DNA of 32,341 nt from a virus: positions 1-32,341 of the IMG/VR virus record IMGVR_UViG_3300021440_000087; one strand, 5' to 3'. This document shows positions 22,765 to 30,234 of this stretch, in pieces. Position 1 is the first letter of the stretch. Every line of letters begins with the position of its first letter. The notes under the pieces are model-generated. The model did no database searches and had not been told where the DNA came from. It saw only the letters and a list, made by a program, of their open reading frames with translations. A program made the translations under genes and the position numbers.

Positions 22765-23103
22765 TTTGTTTTGTATTTGTTCTGTTTTATATATTTGTTC
22801 TGGTTTTTTAAAATTTGTTCTGTGTTTGTTCTATTTCATTAAGTAAAATCGGGGAATTAAGTAAAATGATTTACTCGAGTTTTCTTTTATAAATCATAAA
22901 GTTAGGTGCAAAAAGTAATTAAGTAAAAAAAACCCCCCTGTGCGCGGGTGAGAGGGTGACCAGAACAAATCCAGAACATGACGATATGCGCAATTACTTA
23001 ATTACTTAATATCTCACTAAAGGGTAAATCCTCTATTTAAAAACAACAATTTACGTCAAGTAATCGTTAAGTATTTAGATTACTTGATTACTTAATCGAA
23101 AAA
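22765..23103 (+). repeat. Iteron-rich non-coding segment, candidate replication origin
   Basis: 339 bp without a gene. Left part: TTTGTTCTG-type 9-mers at 22765 (one mismatch), 22776, 22794, 22814 and 22825 (last base A), with two pairs 11 bp apart. Their inverse CAGAACAAA/CAGAACATG occurs at 22961 and 22972, again 11 bp apart. Second family: TTAAGTAA at 22839, 22857, 22919 and its inverse TTACTTAA at 22994, 23002, 23088, plus degenerate copies near 23059-23087. A C6 run (22933-22938) and GC-rich tract 22933-22963 lie in the middle. Direct and inverted iterons in AT-rich DNA between the primase-helicase and RusA fit an origin; an operator array is the alternative. Confidence 0.65.
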
Positions 23104-23121
23104 ATGCTTACTGGACTAAAA

Positions 23122-23514
23122 ATGATTAATTTATACTTAAACTGGATGCCTTCTATTAACAATTATTATGTAAAGACACGTAATGGAGTGTTCCTATCTA
23201 AGTCTGGCAGACTTTCCCAACAAAGCGGTATTGAATTAATAAATCAACAGCTCGGTAATATCGAAACGATAACTAGCAACATACATTTATCAATAGTGCT
23301 ATATCCCCCTAATAATAGAATCTATGACATAGACAATAGATTAAAGCCGCTCTTAGATACACTGCAAAAGTCGAGAGTAATAGACAATGACGCACAGGTA
23401 CAACAACTAGCGGTGTATAGGGGAAGTGTAGTCAAAAACGGCGCTTATTATCTCGTTATCCGTGAAGCGGGTTTTATCATCCCTAATACCGATCAGGGAC
23501 GCTCATTAATCTAA
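23122..23514 (+). CDS. rusA: RusA-like Holliday junction resolvase
   Basis: 130 residues from ATG 23122, which has GGA six bases upstream; an ATG six codons earlier (23104) has no visible binding site. NNYYVKTRNG near the start and YDIDNRLKPLLDTLQKSRVIDND (catalytic acidic residues in DIDN, LLD and DND) followed by QQLAVYRG are diagnostic of RusA. It resolves branched intermediates before packaging and fits the Sak4/nuclease/helicase recombination set. Directly downstream of the candidate origin. Usual family length (about 120-130). Confidence 0.92.
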   Translation: MINLYLNWMPSINNYYVKTRNGVFLSKSGRLSQQSGIELINQQLGNIETITSNIHLSIVLYPPNNRIYDIDNRLKPLLDTLQKSRVIDNDAQVQQLAVYRGSVVKNGAYYLVIREAGFIIPNTDQGRSLI

Positions 23515-23530
23515 AATCTATAGGGGTACA

Positions 23531-23651
23531 AGGCGCGAAAACGCCTAGCCCTAGGCTACCCTACCTCATAGCGGTAAAACGGGCTTAAATCGCCGTATTT
23601 TGATAGCGATTCGCTATTACAGGCAAAAGAAAGCCCGAATAAATCGGGCTT
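23531..23651. terminator. Cluster of hairpins between convergent genes, with a leftward terminator
   Basis: AAGCCCGA (23631-23638) and TCGGGCTT (23644-23651) form an 8-bp stem with a 5-base loop. Leftward it is followed by TCTTTTGCC, so it ends the leftward gene 23686-24246. Further left are AGGCG/CGCCT (23531-23546), TAGCC/GGCTA (23546-23558) and the near-perfect palindrome ATAGCGATTCGCTAT (23603-23617 approximately), which may serve the rightward RusA transcript. A TTG/TGT microsatellite lies at about 23657-23672. Confidence 0.7.
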
Positions 23652-23685
23652 AACATATTGTTGTTGTTGTTGTTTAAAAATTAAC

Positions 23686-24246
23686 TCATTTGTTATACAT
23701 TGCATGCACTTTGTTAAACATTTCGCCTCGTGCTATTAAATGCGAAGTAAATCTAATGAAGTTTTTAGTACCGATTTTATTAATGAAAGCTTTCATTTCG
23801 TCAACTGTGCGCACTTTTTCTGCACAGAACGCGTTAAACTTATCATCTAAGCTGTCACCGCGTGCACCTGTGCGTGTAACTTTGACATCAAGTAAAGTAA
23901 TAATTGTCTGAAGTATTGCTTTATCGCGAATCTTAAAAAGATCTCGGCAATACATTTTAAGCGTGTTGCCCCTAATGCCGCTATCAATTAAGCGGCGCGC
24001 TTCTATTATTTGTTCGTCATTTAGATAGTCTTGCAGTGTTTTATCCTTAGATTGTTCAGGTTTTGCACTTTGTTCATATTGTTTAGATAACTTAACCTTT
24101 CTTGCAAGCGCATTATTCAATTGCTCAGCAGTAAAAGGACAACCGTTGTCGCTTTTAGCTTTCGCTTGTTCACGTGTTAGTCCTTCGATCGTTGTCAAAT
24201 ATTTGCGATAGATTGCGCCTAATGCTTGTTCTTTAGTAGTGTTCAT
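23686..24246 (-). CDS. Hypothetical protein paralogous at its C-terminus to the one at 14.6 kb
   Basis: 186 residues. ATG 24246 has CAGGAA about 8 bases upstream. Helical and mostly basic (EGLTREQAKAKSDNGCPF, LNNALARKVKLSKQYEQ), then DEQIIEARRLIDSGIRGNTLKMYCRDLF, which could be a helix-turn-helix-like region. The last about 45 residues (TVDEMKAFINKIGTKNFIRF) align with the end of the 198-residue protein at 14567-15163. Both genes have their own promoter and a strong terminator. Function not recognised; a DNA-binding regulator or replication accessory is conceivable. Confidence 0.75.
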   Translation of the reverse strand: MNTTKEQALGAIYRKYLTTIEGLTREQAKAKSDNGCPFTAEQLNNALARKVKLSKQYEQSAKPEQSKDKTLQDYLNDEQIIEARRLIDSGIRGNTLKMYCRDLFKIRDKAILQTIITLLDVKVTRTGARGDSLDDKFNAFCAEKVRTVDEMKAFINKIGTKNFIRFTSHLIARGEMFNKVHAMYNK

Positions 24247-24267
24247 TGTTTAGTTCCTGTGTTTGTG

Positions 24268-24432
24268 TTAATGTTGTTCGTCAAATGCGTCTTTATATAA
24301 ATCGTAGTAATCAGCTTCACTAATTACAATCACACATAAAGCGGTTTCACAGTTATCAATTGTATCGAGCAGTGTATCTTGTGAACAATAAATTATCATG
24401 CCGTTTTCGTCGATTACTTTATAGTAGTTCAT
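24268..24432 (-). CDS. 54-residue acidic hypothetical protein
   Basis: ATG 24432, preceded by AACACAGGAACTAAT; almost the same leader (AACACAGGAACTAAAC) precedes the next gene at 24246. The peptide MNYYKVIDENGMIIYCS has the 'Y-x-V-x-x-x-x-G-x-I' hairpin of many small phage proteins, then an acidic helix (EADYYDLYKDAFDEQ). Too small for a function call, but a strong binding site, a promoter at 24487-24515 and codon use like its neighbours support it. Confidence 0.65.
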   Translation of the reverse strand: MNYYKVIDENGMIIYCSQDTLLDTIDNCETALCVIVISEADYYDLYKDAFDEQH

Positions 24433-24486
24433 ATTAGTTCCTGTGTTAAGTGTTTAAGTTAGCAGTAAAACATTTACTGTGAACAT

Positions 24487-24515
24487 ATTGTGCACTAAGT
24501 TTTACACAATGTCAA
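24487..24515 (-). promoter_or_regulatory. Leftward promoter for the two small genes at 23.7-24.4 kb
   Basis: Leftward TTGACA (24515-24510), 17 bp, CACAAT (24492-24487). The weak -10 coincides with the CACAATATG motif (24492-24484) also found twice in the other divergent region at 20.2-20.3 kb, suggesting a controlled promoter. Confidence 0.55.
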
Positions 24516-24540
24516 GTGTTTATTGCAATAGTTTTGAATT

Positions 24541-24676
24541 AATAAGGTGAAGTGAGAGAACCAGCGCATCAAGCGGGAAACCATGAAGGTGGGTGGGGGG
24601 GGCTTTTTGAAGCTAGTGCCTTACACCAATCACCTCACGCAAATCCCAAAAAAAAATTTTTCAAAAAAAAATTTTT
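24541..24676. repeat. G-run and twin A9T5 tracts upstream of the late promoter
   Basis: A G-rich stretch GGTGGG-T-G8 at about 24588-24602 is followed after 45 bp by two copies of nine A plus five T (24648-24661 and 24663-24676), separated by one C, period 15 bp. The A-tracts abut the -35 at 24681 and could act as bent DNA or an UP element. This gene-free stretch next to the terminase small subunit is also a natural place for a packaging signal; nothing else was recognised in 24541-24680. Confidence 0.6.
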
Positions 24677-24680
24677 ATTC

Positions 24681-24710
24681 TTGACAAAGCACCCCATTTC
24701 GTGTTAATTT
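24681..24710 (+). promoter_or_regulatory. Late promoter upstream of the terminase genes
   Basis: TTGACA (24681-24686), 18 bp, TAATTT (24705-24710), with TG two bases before the -10. Start near 24717, only about 27 bp before ATG 24744. Directly preceded by A-tracts and followed by an operator-like repeat pair, so probably regulated. Confidence 0.65.
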
Positions 24711-24719
24711 GCTCCTAAC

Positions 24720-24739
24720 TAGAACAAACACAGAACAAA
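24720..24739 (+). promoter_or_regulatory. Operator-like pair of AGAACAAA repeats
   Basis: TAGAACAAA (24720-24728) and CAGAACAAA (24731-24739) are 11 bp apart, one helical turn. The same 9-mer with the same 11-bp spacing occurs inverted and direct in the candidate origin region (22765-22833, 22961-22980). Located at the predicted transcription start of the late operon. Confidence 0.55.
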
Positions 24740-24743
24740 TAAA

Positions 24744-25136
24744 ATGGCAATCGCAAGCAAAGGTATTTACAGAGAAATTGATCTGAATACAATGCAATAC
24801 TTTGACATTATTACTTTAAATGAAGTCGAGTGTATGGCAGCGGGTCTAGAACCAGAGGAAGTTTTAGCTTACTATGGCTTAACAATGCCAGAAGTCGAAG
24901 CGTCAAAACAAGATTACTTCTACTTTTGCAGGGCATACAATAAAGGTCGCACAGAAGCAAAGCGGAAAGCGGTTCAATCTTTGTTTCAATCAATGGGCGG
25001 TCAGAAGGGCAAAGAGTCTAGTATATGCTATCTGAAACATTTTGGCTCTGATATCTGGAAGAAAAGTGAGGAGTCTGATGGAAATGATGATAATTTTAAA
25101 TTCACTGTAACTTTGCCTATGAAAACAAGTTTCTAG
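24744..25136 (+). CDS. Terminase small subunit (candidate)
   Basis: 130 residues, ending one base before the large subunit gene. LNEVECMAAGLEPEEVLAYYGLTMPEVE is a helix-turn-helix-like start, followed by RTEAKRKAVQSLFQSM and KGKESSICYLKHFGSDIW, the repeated-helix pattern 'A-x-x-S-L-x-x-x-A...A-x-x-x-x-L-K' found in phage small terminases. It would bind the packaging site and recruit the large subunit. The C-terminus FKFTVTLP is typical of the last strand. Identification rests on pattern and on the neighbouring large subunit. No clear GGAGG is visible; the AGAACAAA repeat lies where the binding site would be. Confidence 0.75.
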   Translation: MAIASKGIYREIDLNTMQYFDIITLNEVECMAAGLEPEEVLAYYGLTMPEVEASKQDYFYFCRAYNKGRTEAKRKAVQSLFQSMGGQKGKESSICYLKHFGSDIWKKSEESDGNDDNFKFTVTLPMKTSF

Positions 25137-25137
25137 G

Positions 25138-26559
25138 ATGGTAAAAGAGATTAATTATATCGCTAATCCAACAGGAGCGTTATTCCATAATGACGATAGC
25201 ATGGTTCGTGCTATTATGGGCCCGTTTGGAAGCGGTAAATCTGTCGCATGTGTCGTTGAGCTCTTATTAAGAGCGCACCAACAAATGCCAGATGCAAATG
25301 GCATTAGGCGCACACGTTGGGTTATTATCAGGAACACATATAGAGAACTCCTAGATACCACTATGGAGACATTTTTCGAGTGGATTCCTAAGTCAGCTGG
25401 AGAGTACCAAGCGGGAAACATGAAGTTCATAATGCGCCATAAGCTTGATGATGGTACCAGACTCGAAGCGGAGTTTATTTTTCGTGCCTTAGATAAGCCA
25501 GATGACGTCAAAAAACTTTTATCCTTAGAGATAACTGGCGCTTTTCTTAATGAAGTTCGCGAGATTCCTCGTGTTATTGCTGATGCGGTAAGCGGTCGTC
25601 TTAGGTTCCCTAAGACTGTTAAAAAGGATGGAAAAAAAGTTTATGGCGCAACATGGAGAGGAGTCATAATGGATACTAACCCACCTGATTCTGACCATTG
25701 GTTCTATAAAATATTTGAAGAAGAAAAACCAGAAGGATACAAACTGTTCAAGCAGCCTTCTGGTATTTCACATAACGCTGAAAATATGAATAATCTGGAA
25801 GATACATATTATACTGATATGATGCGTGGTAAAACAAAGCAATGGATTGATGTCTATGTTCATGGATCTTATGGCTTTGTATCAGATGGATCTCCTGTTT
25901 ATCCTGAGTACAATGATGACTTACACTATACAGATTCACCAATTAATTTATCAGCAAGATGGACTCTATACGTTGGTATAGACTTTGGCCTAACACCAGC
26001 AGCGGTAATTGGTGTTAAACAGCCTTCTGGCCAGATTATCATTATAGATGAACTTGTCACATTTAATATGGGAGCGACATCATTTGGTAAACTTCTTCAT
26101 GAAAAGCTCGGTTCGCACAAATATTCTATATTCTCAAACATAGAGATATATGGAGACCCTGCTGGTGAACAGCGCGCCCAGACAGATGAAATGACACCTT
26201 TCCTAATTCTTGCCAACAATGGCCTTGATGTCTGGCCAACTTATACGAACGATTTTACAATTCGCAGAGAAGCAGTAGCAAATTCATTAACTACACTTGA
26301 TTTTACTGGTAAACCTTCTCTTATGATTGCCTCTGGTGCACCTATGTTTCGTAAAGCCATGGGTGGAGGATATAAATACAAAAGATTATATGTCTCAAAT
26401 GAAGACAGATTCAAAGAAGTCCCAGACAAAAATTCATATTCACACGTAGCAGAAGCGGGACAATATCTAGTTCTTGGTGCTATTGGCTCATCTAATACAA
26501 TAGGTGGATCTAATCATAAAAAATTGGATTATTCACGTACATTAAGAGGAATAAGGTAG
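25138..26559 (+). CDS. terL: Terminase large subunit
   Basis: 473 residues. ATPase: Walker A GPFGSGKS (28-35), IIRNTYREL (63-71), Walker B-like ITGAFLNEV (132-140) with catalytic Glu, then MDTNPPDSDHWFY (178-190). Nuclease (RNase H fold): YVGIDFGLTPAAV (278-290) with the first metal Asp, IIIDEL and EIYGDPAG. This motor cuts and pumps DNA into the procapsid. Motifs and the portal next door fit podovirus-like (T7/P22 neighbourhood) enzymes. Length is somewhat shorter than T7 gp19 (586). Confidence 0.93.
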   Translation: MVKEINYIANPTGALFHNDDSMVRAIMGPFGSGKSVACVVELLLRAHQQMPDANGIRRTRWVIIRNTYRELLDTTMETFFEWIPKSAGEYQAGNMKFIMRHKLDDGTRLEAEFIFRALDKPDDVKKLLSLEITGAFLNEVREIPRVIADAVSGRLRFPKTVKKDGKKVYGATWRGVIMDTNPPDSDHWFYKIFEEEKPEGYKLFKQPSGISHNAENMNNLEDTYYTDMMRGKTKQWIDVYVHGSYGFVSDGSPVYPEYNDDLHYTDSPINLSARWTLYVGIDFGLTPAAVIGVKQPSGQIIIIDELVTFNMGATSFGKLLHEKLGSHKYSIFSNIEIYGDPAGEQRAQTDEMTPFLILANNGLDVWPTYTNDFTIRREAVANSLTTLDFTGKPSLMIASGAPMFRKAMGGGYKYKRLYVSNEDRFKEVPDKNSYSHVAEAGQYLVLGAIGSSNTIGGSNHKKLDYSRTLRGIR

Positions 26560-26566
26560 CTCTAAT

Positions 26567-28729
26567 ATGAAACAAAAAATTGATGATGCCTTTGTTCTTT
26601 CTGTAATTAATAATGAGATAGAGCAAACACTATCGTTTTCTCCGAATAACTTTTCAAGCGGCACCTCTATTGACATAGAGACCCCGCTTAATTATTACCT
26701 TGGTAAACCTGATGGCACTGAGGTTGAGGGCCGTTCACAGGTTACCTCCACAGACGTCGCAGACTGTATCGAGTGGATTATGCCTTCTGTAATGGAAGCT
26801 TTCCTTGGCTCAGCTGATTGTGTTTCATTCGACCCTATTAATCCTGAAGATGAAGAACAAGCGGAGCTGGAAACAGAGTACGTCTATGACGTTTTAATGA
26901 AGAAAAATGATGGGTTTGTTATTCTTCATCAAATGACAAAAGATGCACTTCTACAAAACAATGGTATTAGCAAAGTCTACTACACTAAAGAAGAAAAAGT
27001 TGAAACTGTTTCTTATTCTGGTCTTACGCAAGAACAGCTACATTTATTGGTAAACACAAAGAAAGACATCGATATTTTCTCTTTAAAAGAAGATGTAACC
27101 GACTTTGGCACTTTTTATGATGTTCAGTTTAAAAACACTTGCACCTATGGTAAAATAAATGTTGAGTCTGTACCACTAGAAAACATAAAAGTTAATTCAG
27201 ACCACAATTCTATTAATCTGACAAATGCTCGATTTGTTTGTCATGAAATGGTCAAAACTTACACTGACCTTATCAATTTAGGTATACCTGAAAAAACTAT
27301 AAAAGACTTGCCTTTTGCTAATAGCTATCGCAATTCGTTTAGACAAGAAGCTCAGAACGAGTCTGTTTTAAGCTCTCGTAGCTCTATTGATATGACTATG
27401 CAGGAATACGACTTGCAAGAGTCTTACTTGTACATGGACTACAATAATGATGGCATTGCTGAATATGTCAAAGTCACTACAGTAGGCGAAGGTACACCAA
27501 CACACCTTATTTCTGTTGAGCCTCTTCCTGATGGCTCTCCTTGGGTTGGCTGTACTGCTATTTTGATGTCTCATAAGTTTAGAGGCCTATCTATTTATGA
27601 TAGAGTAAAGGAAATACAAGATCAATCAACAGCGGTATTGCGCTCCACTTTAGACAATTTCTATCTTCAAAATAATCAAGAAAAAGAAGTTGTGCAAGCT
27701 CTTGTTGTTGATATGGACGAATTGCTTACATCTACACCTGGTGGCATTAAGCGTGTTAAGCAAGCTGGTGCTATCAACCCTATCCCTGTACAAGCTTTTA
27801 CAGACTCTCCTATTCTGCTAATGCGGTACTTAGCCGAAATGAAAGCAGGGCGTACGGGCGTTTCTGCTGATGGCCCTTCTGCGCCTCAGAACATTGGTGA
27901 CAGAGTAGGTTCACAAGGCGTTGCACAGTTGATGACTGCTAAAGAAGCGCTTTCTGGTCTCATTGTTCGTGTTTTGGCCGAAACTGGTCTTAAGCCTATT
28001 TATATAAAAATTAGAGATTTAGCACATAAGCATATCGATACTATTGAAGACTACAAATTTAAAGGCCGTTGGGTTCAAGTTAACCCTTCTGAGTGGATTC
28101 CTAGAAGCTTAACTACTGTAAAAGTAGGTTTAGGCGCTGGTAATAAGCAAGAAAAGCTTGCCGCAATTGGTCAATTACAAAGTATACAAGCCACGCTTGC
28201 TAGTTCGCCATTTACTTATTTGTTGGACGATACTCGTATTTACAACACAATTAACGAGTTTTGTAAGCTTTCTGGTCTTCATTCTGCTTATAAGTATGTG
28301 CTAGACCCGCAGTCTGATGTTGCAAAGCAGCAAAAACAAATGCAACAACAATCACAAGCGGAAGCGAGTGCTAAAGCTGAGCAGGTACAAGTGGCTCAGA
28401 TGCAGATGGAGGCATCTTTGGCGCAAGCTGAGCTCGGCAAAGCGGAAGCTATGCAGCAAAGTGTTAGGTACAAAGCGGAAGCTGAGGCTAATAAGCAAAA
28501 GCTTGACTTGGCTAAACATCAATACGAAGCTAAACTAGCTATTATTGAACAACAGTATGAGCAAATGAAAATATTGGCAGATGATGCTAATAAGAGTGCT
28601 GATATGGAGCTTCGTCATAAAGCTATGGATGTTGATGTGTTTAAGACGCTTACTACAGTCAATGCACAAAAAGATATTGCATTGATTAATGCTAGCTCAA
28701 AAGAAAACAAACCTGGTGAAGCAGCATGA
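26567..28729 (+). CDS. Portal protein
   Basis: 720 residues, 7 bases after the terminase stop. PLNYYLGKPDGTEVEGRSQVTSTDVADCIEWIMPSVMEAF is the typical N-terminal start of P22/SU10-type portals. Later come LYMDYNNDGIAEYVKVTTVGE, DRVKEIQDQSTAVLRSTLDN and SADGPSAPQNIGDRVGSQGVAQLM. The last about 130 residues (QQKQMQQQSQAEASAKAEQV and onward) are a long Gln/Ala/Glu-rich coiled coil like the barrel of P22-type portals. It forms the dodecameric DNA channel and packaging motor dock. The stop overlaps the next start by four bases (ATGA). Confidence 0.93.
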   Translation: MKQKIDDAFVLSVINNEIEQTLSFSPNNFSSGTSIDIETPLNYYLGKPDGTEVEGRSQVTSTDVADCIEWIMPSVMEAFLGSADCVSFDPINPEDEEQAELETEYVYDVLMKKNDGFVILHQMTKDALLQNNGISKVYYTKEEKVETVSYSGLTQEQLHLLVNTKKDIDIFSLKEDVTDFGTFYDVQFKNTCTYGKINVESVPLENIKVNSDHNSINLTNARFVCHEMVKTYTDLINLGIPEKTIKDLPFANSYRNSFRQEAQNESVLSSRSSIDMTMQEYDLQESYLYMDYNNDGIAEYVKVTTVGEGTPTHLISVEPLPDGSPWVGCTAILMSHKFRGLSIYDRVKEIQDQSTAVLRSTLDNFYLQNNQEKEVVQALVVDMDELLTSTPGGIKRVKQAGAINPIPVQAFTDSPILLMRYLAEMKAGRTGVSADGPSAPQNIGDRVGSQGVAQLMTAKEALSGLIVRVLAETGLKPIYIKIRDLAHKHIDTIEDYKFKGRWVQVNPSEWIPRSLTTVKVGLGAGNKQEKLAAIGQLQSIQATLASSPFTYLLDDTRIYNTINEFCKLSGLHSAYKYVLDPQSDVAKQQKQMQQQSQAEASAKAEQVQVAQMQMEASLAQAELGKAEAMQQSVRYKAEAEANKQKLDLAKHQYEAKLAIIEQQYEQMKILADDANKSADMELRHKAMDVDVFKTLTTVNAQKDIALINASSKENKPGEAA

Positions 28730-28983
28730 TTAATTATGAACAGCTAGTTGTGACAGAGTATATGCGATATACTGAAAACTTTGGTGCTATCTCTATGAAA
28801 CAACTAGAACAGCCTATCAAGTCGCTTACAGATATGCATTCACAAAACAATGAAGCAGTTATGCAACAAATTAGCGATCTTGCAAACACTGTACAAGGAC
28901 TACACGAATCAGTAAATAGACCTCGTATTAAAAGACCAATACGTGATGAAAATGGCTTAATAACGCATGTTATAGAGGAATAA
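28726..28983 (+). CDS. Small coiled-coil protein after the portal
   Basis: 85 residues, coupled to the portal by ATGA. A helical body (MKQLEQPIKSLTDMHSQ, MQQISDLANTVQGLHESV) ends in RPRIKRPIRDENGLITHVIEE. The basic-then-'DENG-I-x-x-V' tail is recurrent in small phage proteins encoded right behind portal genes. Function unknown; a scaffold-like or portal-associated role fits location and composition. Confidence 0.7.
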   Translation: MINYEQLVVTEYMRYTENFGAISMKQLEQPIKSLTDMHSQNNEAVMQQISDLANTVQGLHESVNRPRIKRPIRDENGLITHVIEE

Positions 28984-28984
28984 A

Positions 28985-29416
28985 ATGGCTTCTACTAGTT
29001 TTACAAACTTAACAAGAAATTTATGTATTGCAAGGCATAACTTTTCTAGTGACACATTAAAAGTTTTGCTTGTTTCAAGTATCCCATCTGAAGCAAACTT
29101 AGACACATGGATTGCTCGTTCTGATGTTACTAATGAGATAACAGGAACAGGCTATACTGCTGGCGGCATTGCGCAAGCCTATACGTTTAACGCAATAGAC
29201 ACAACTAACAATAGAAATACTCTTACGCTAACAAACATTGTTAATGGGTGGACTGCTTCTACGTTTAGTGCGGTTGGAGCTATTGTTTACAAAAATAGCG
29301 GCACTAATACAACTGACTACCTTGTTGGATTTGTTGATTTTGGTGGCACTGTAACTGCTTCTTCTGGTAACTTTAGTATCACTTATACAAGTGATATTCT
29401 TGTGACAAGAGTATAG
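28985..29416 (+). CDS. Phage structural protein of the 'GTGYTAGG' type
   Basis: 143 residues. Blocks such as DTLKVLLVSS, TGTGYTAGGIAQAYTF, LTNIVNGWTASTFSAVGAIVYK and YLVGFVDFGGTVTASSGNFSI form a beta-rich protein seen in many tailed phages between portal and fibre genes. Exact role is not known to me: decoration protein, head fibre base or minor tail component. The start ATG 28985 overlaps the end of the previous gene region by none (1-base gap), so it is in the same operon. Confidence 0.75.
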   Translation: MASTSFTNLTRNLCIARHNFSSDTLKVLLVSSIPSEANLDTWIARSDVTNEITGTGYTAGGIAQAYTFNAIDTTNNRNTLTLTNIVNGWTASTFSAVGAIVYKNSGTNTTDYLVGFVDFGGTVTASSGNFSITYTSDILVTRV

Positions 29417-29417
29417 T

Positions 29418-29783
29418 ATGCCTCGTTTCTCTGATAGAACAAAGGAAACAACGACAACAACAGGAACGGGCACTGTTACCCTATTGGGCGCAGTTAGCCA
29501 GTTTAACCCGTTCAGTACTGATTTTGCCGTAGGTGATACACAGATACCTTATGCGATTGTTGGGCAGACTGGGACTGAGTGGGAGACTGGTTACGGTACG
29601 TTGGTCACGTCTAGTACGCTAAGCCGCGATCAGGTAGCAGAGTCATCAAATGCAAATGCCTTAGTTAACTTCAGTGCAGGGACTAAGGACGTATTTGTCA
29701 GTATTCAAATGCACATAGCTAATCAGCTGACCGAACTAGGTTTAGCTAATGCCCTTTCAATGGGCAATGTCCCCTTAATGTAG
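29418..29783 (+). CDS. Minor structural protein, 'ETTTTTGTGTVTL' family
   Basis: 121 residues starting MPRFSDRTKETTTTTGTGTV, then YAIVGQTGTEWETGYGTL, TLSRDQVAESSNANALVNFS and GTKDVFVSI. I recognise this arrangement from small virion proteins that occur widely in phages next to fibre genes; function unknown. DNA composition shifts from AT-rich to more balanced within this gene (about 29.5 kb), which suggests a mosaic junction. Confidence 0.75.
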   Translation: MPRFSDRTKETTTTTGTGTVTLLGAVSQFNPFSTDFAVGDTQIPYAIVGQTGTEWETGYGTLVTSSTLSRDQVAESSNANALVNFSAGTKDVFVSIQMHIANQLTELGLANALSMGNVPLM

Positions 29784-29790
29784 GAATATT

Positions 29791-30234
29791 ATGGCAGCCA
29801 ATAATTTACCCATGTATGTCAAAGCCGTTAGTAATAGCTCAACGGGTGGCAGTACCAAGACTTTTTCCGCCAAGATTACACTTGCCGCCAATGACTTTGA
29901 TGGCACAAACGCTAACAATGTCCTGGTAGCAACTATGGATAGCGTTAATGGTTCATTCTTGCTGGGATTCATGTGCAAAGCTAACGGCACTAACGTTGCA
30001 TCTGTTGCACGTATGTTCTTGAATAATGGCTCAACTAACGCAACAGCGACAAATAACACGTTTCTGAGCGAGTTACCGTTGCCTGCAACTACAGCAGCAG
30101 CAGCAGGCATTACCTCTAACGATATTTGGTGGCCTATTAACAGACCATTTGAACCTGGGACTAAAATATATATTGGGCTAGGTACTGCTGTTGCTGCTGG
30201 CTGGCAGTTTATTCCGTTCTACGGGACTTACTGA
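29791..30234 (+). CDS. Hypothetical structural protein
   Basis: 147 residues, beta-rich, with LPMYVKAVSNSSTGGS, KITLAANDFDGTNANNVLVATMDSVNGSFL, VARMFLNNG and a final GTKIYIGLGTAVAAGWQFIPFYGTY. The jelly-roll-like pattern and hydroxyl/Asn-rich composition match phage capsid-decoration or fibre-associated proteins. The stop shares a base with the next start (TGATG). No enzymatic motif. Confidence 0.7.
   Translation: MAANNLPMYVKAVSNSSTGGSTKTFSAKITLAANDFDGTNANNVLVATMDSVNGSFLLGFMCKANGTNVASVARMFLNNGSTNATATNNTFLSELPLPATTAAAAGITSNDIWWPINRPFEPGTKIYIGLGTAVAAGWQFIPFYGTY

Noticed and set aside
22765-22833. Repeated TTTGTTCTG units considered as a CRISPR array
   Set aside because: Units are 9 bp with spacing of 11-20 bp, far shorter than CRISPR repeats and spacers, and no cas genes are near; the Cas4-like nuclease at 16.8 kb is a phage exonuclease type.
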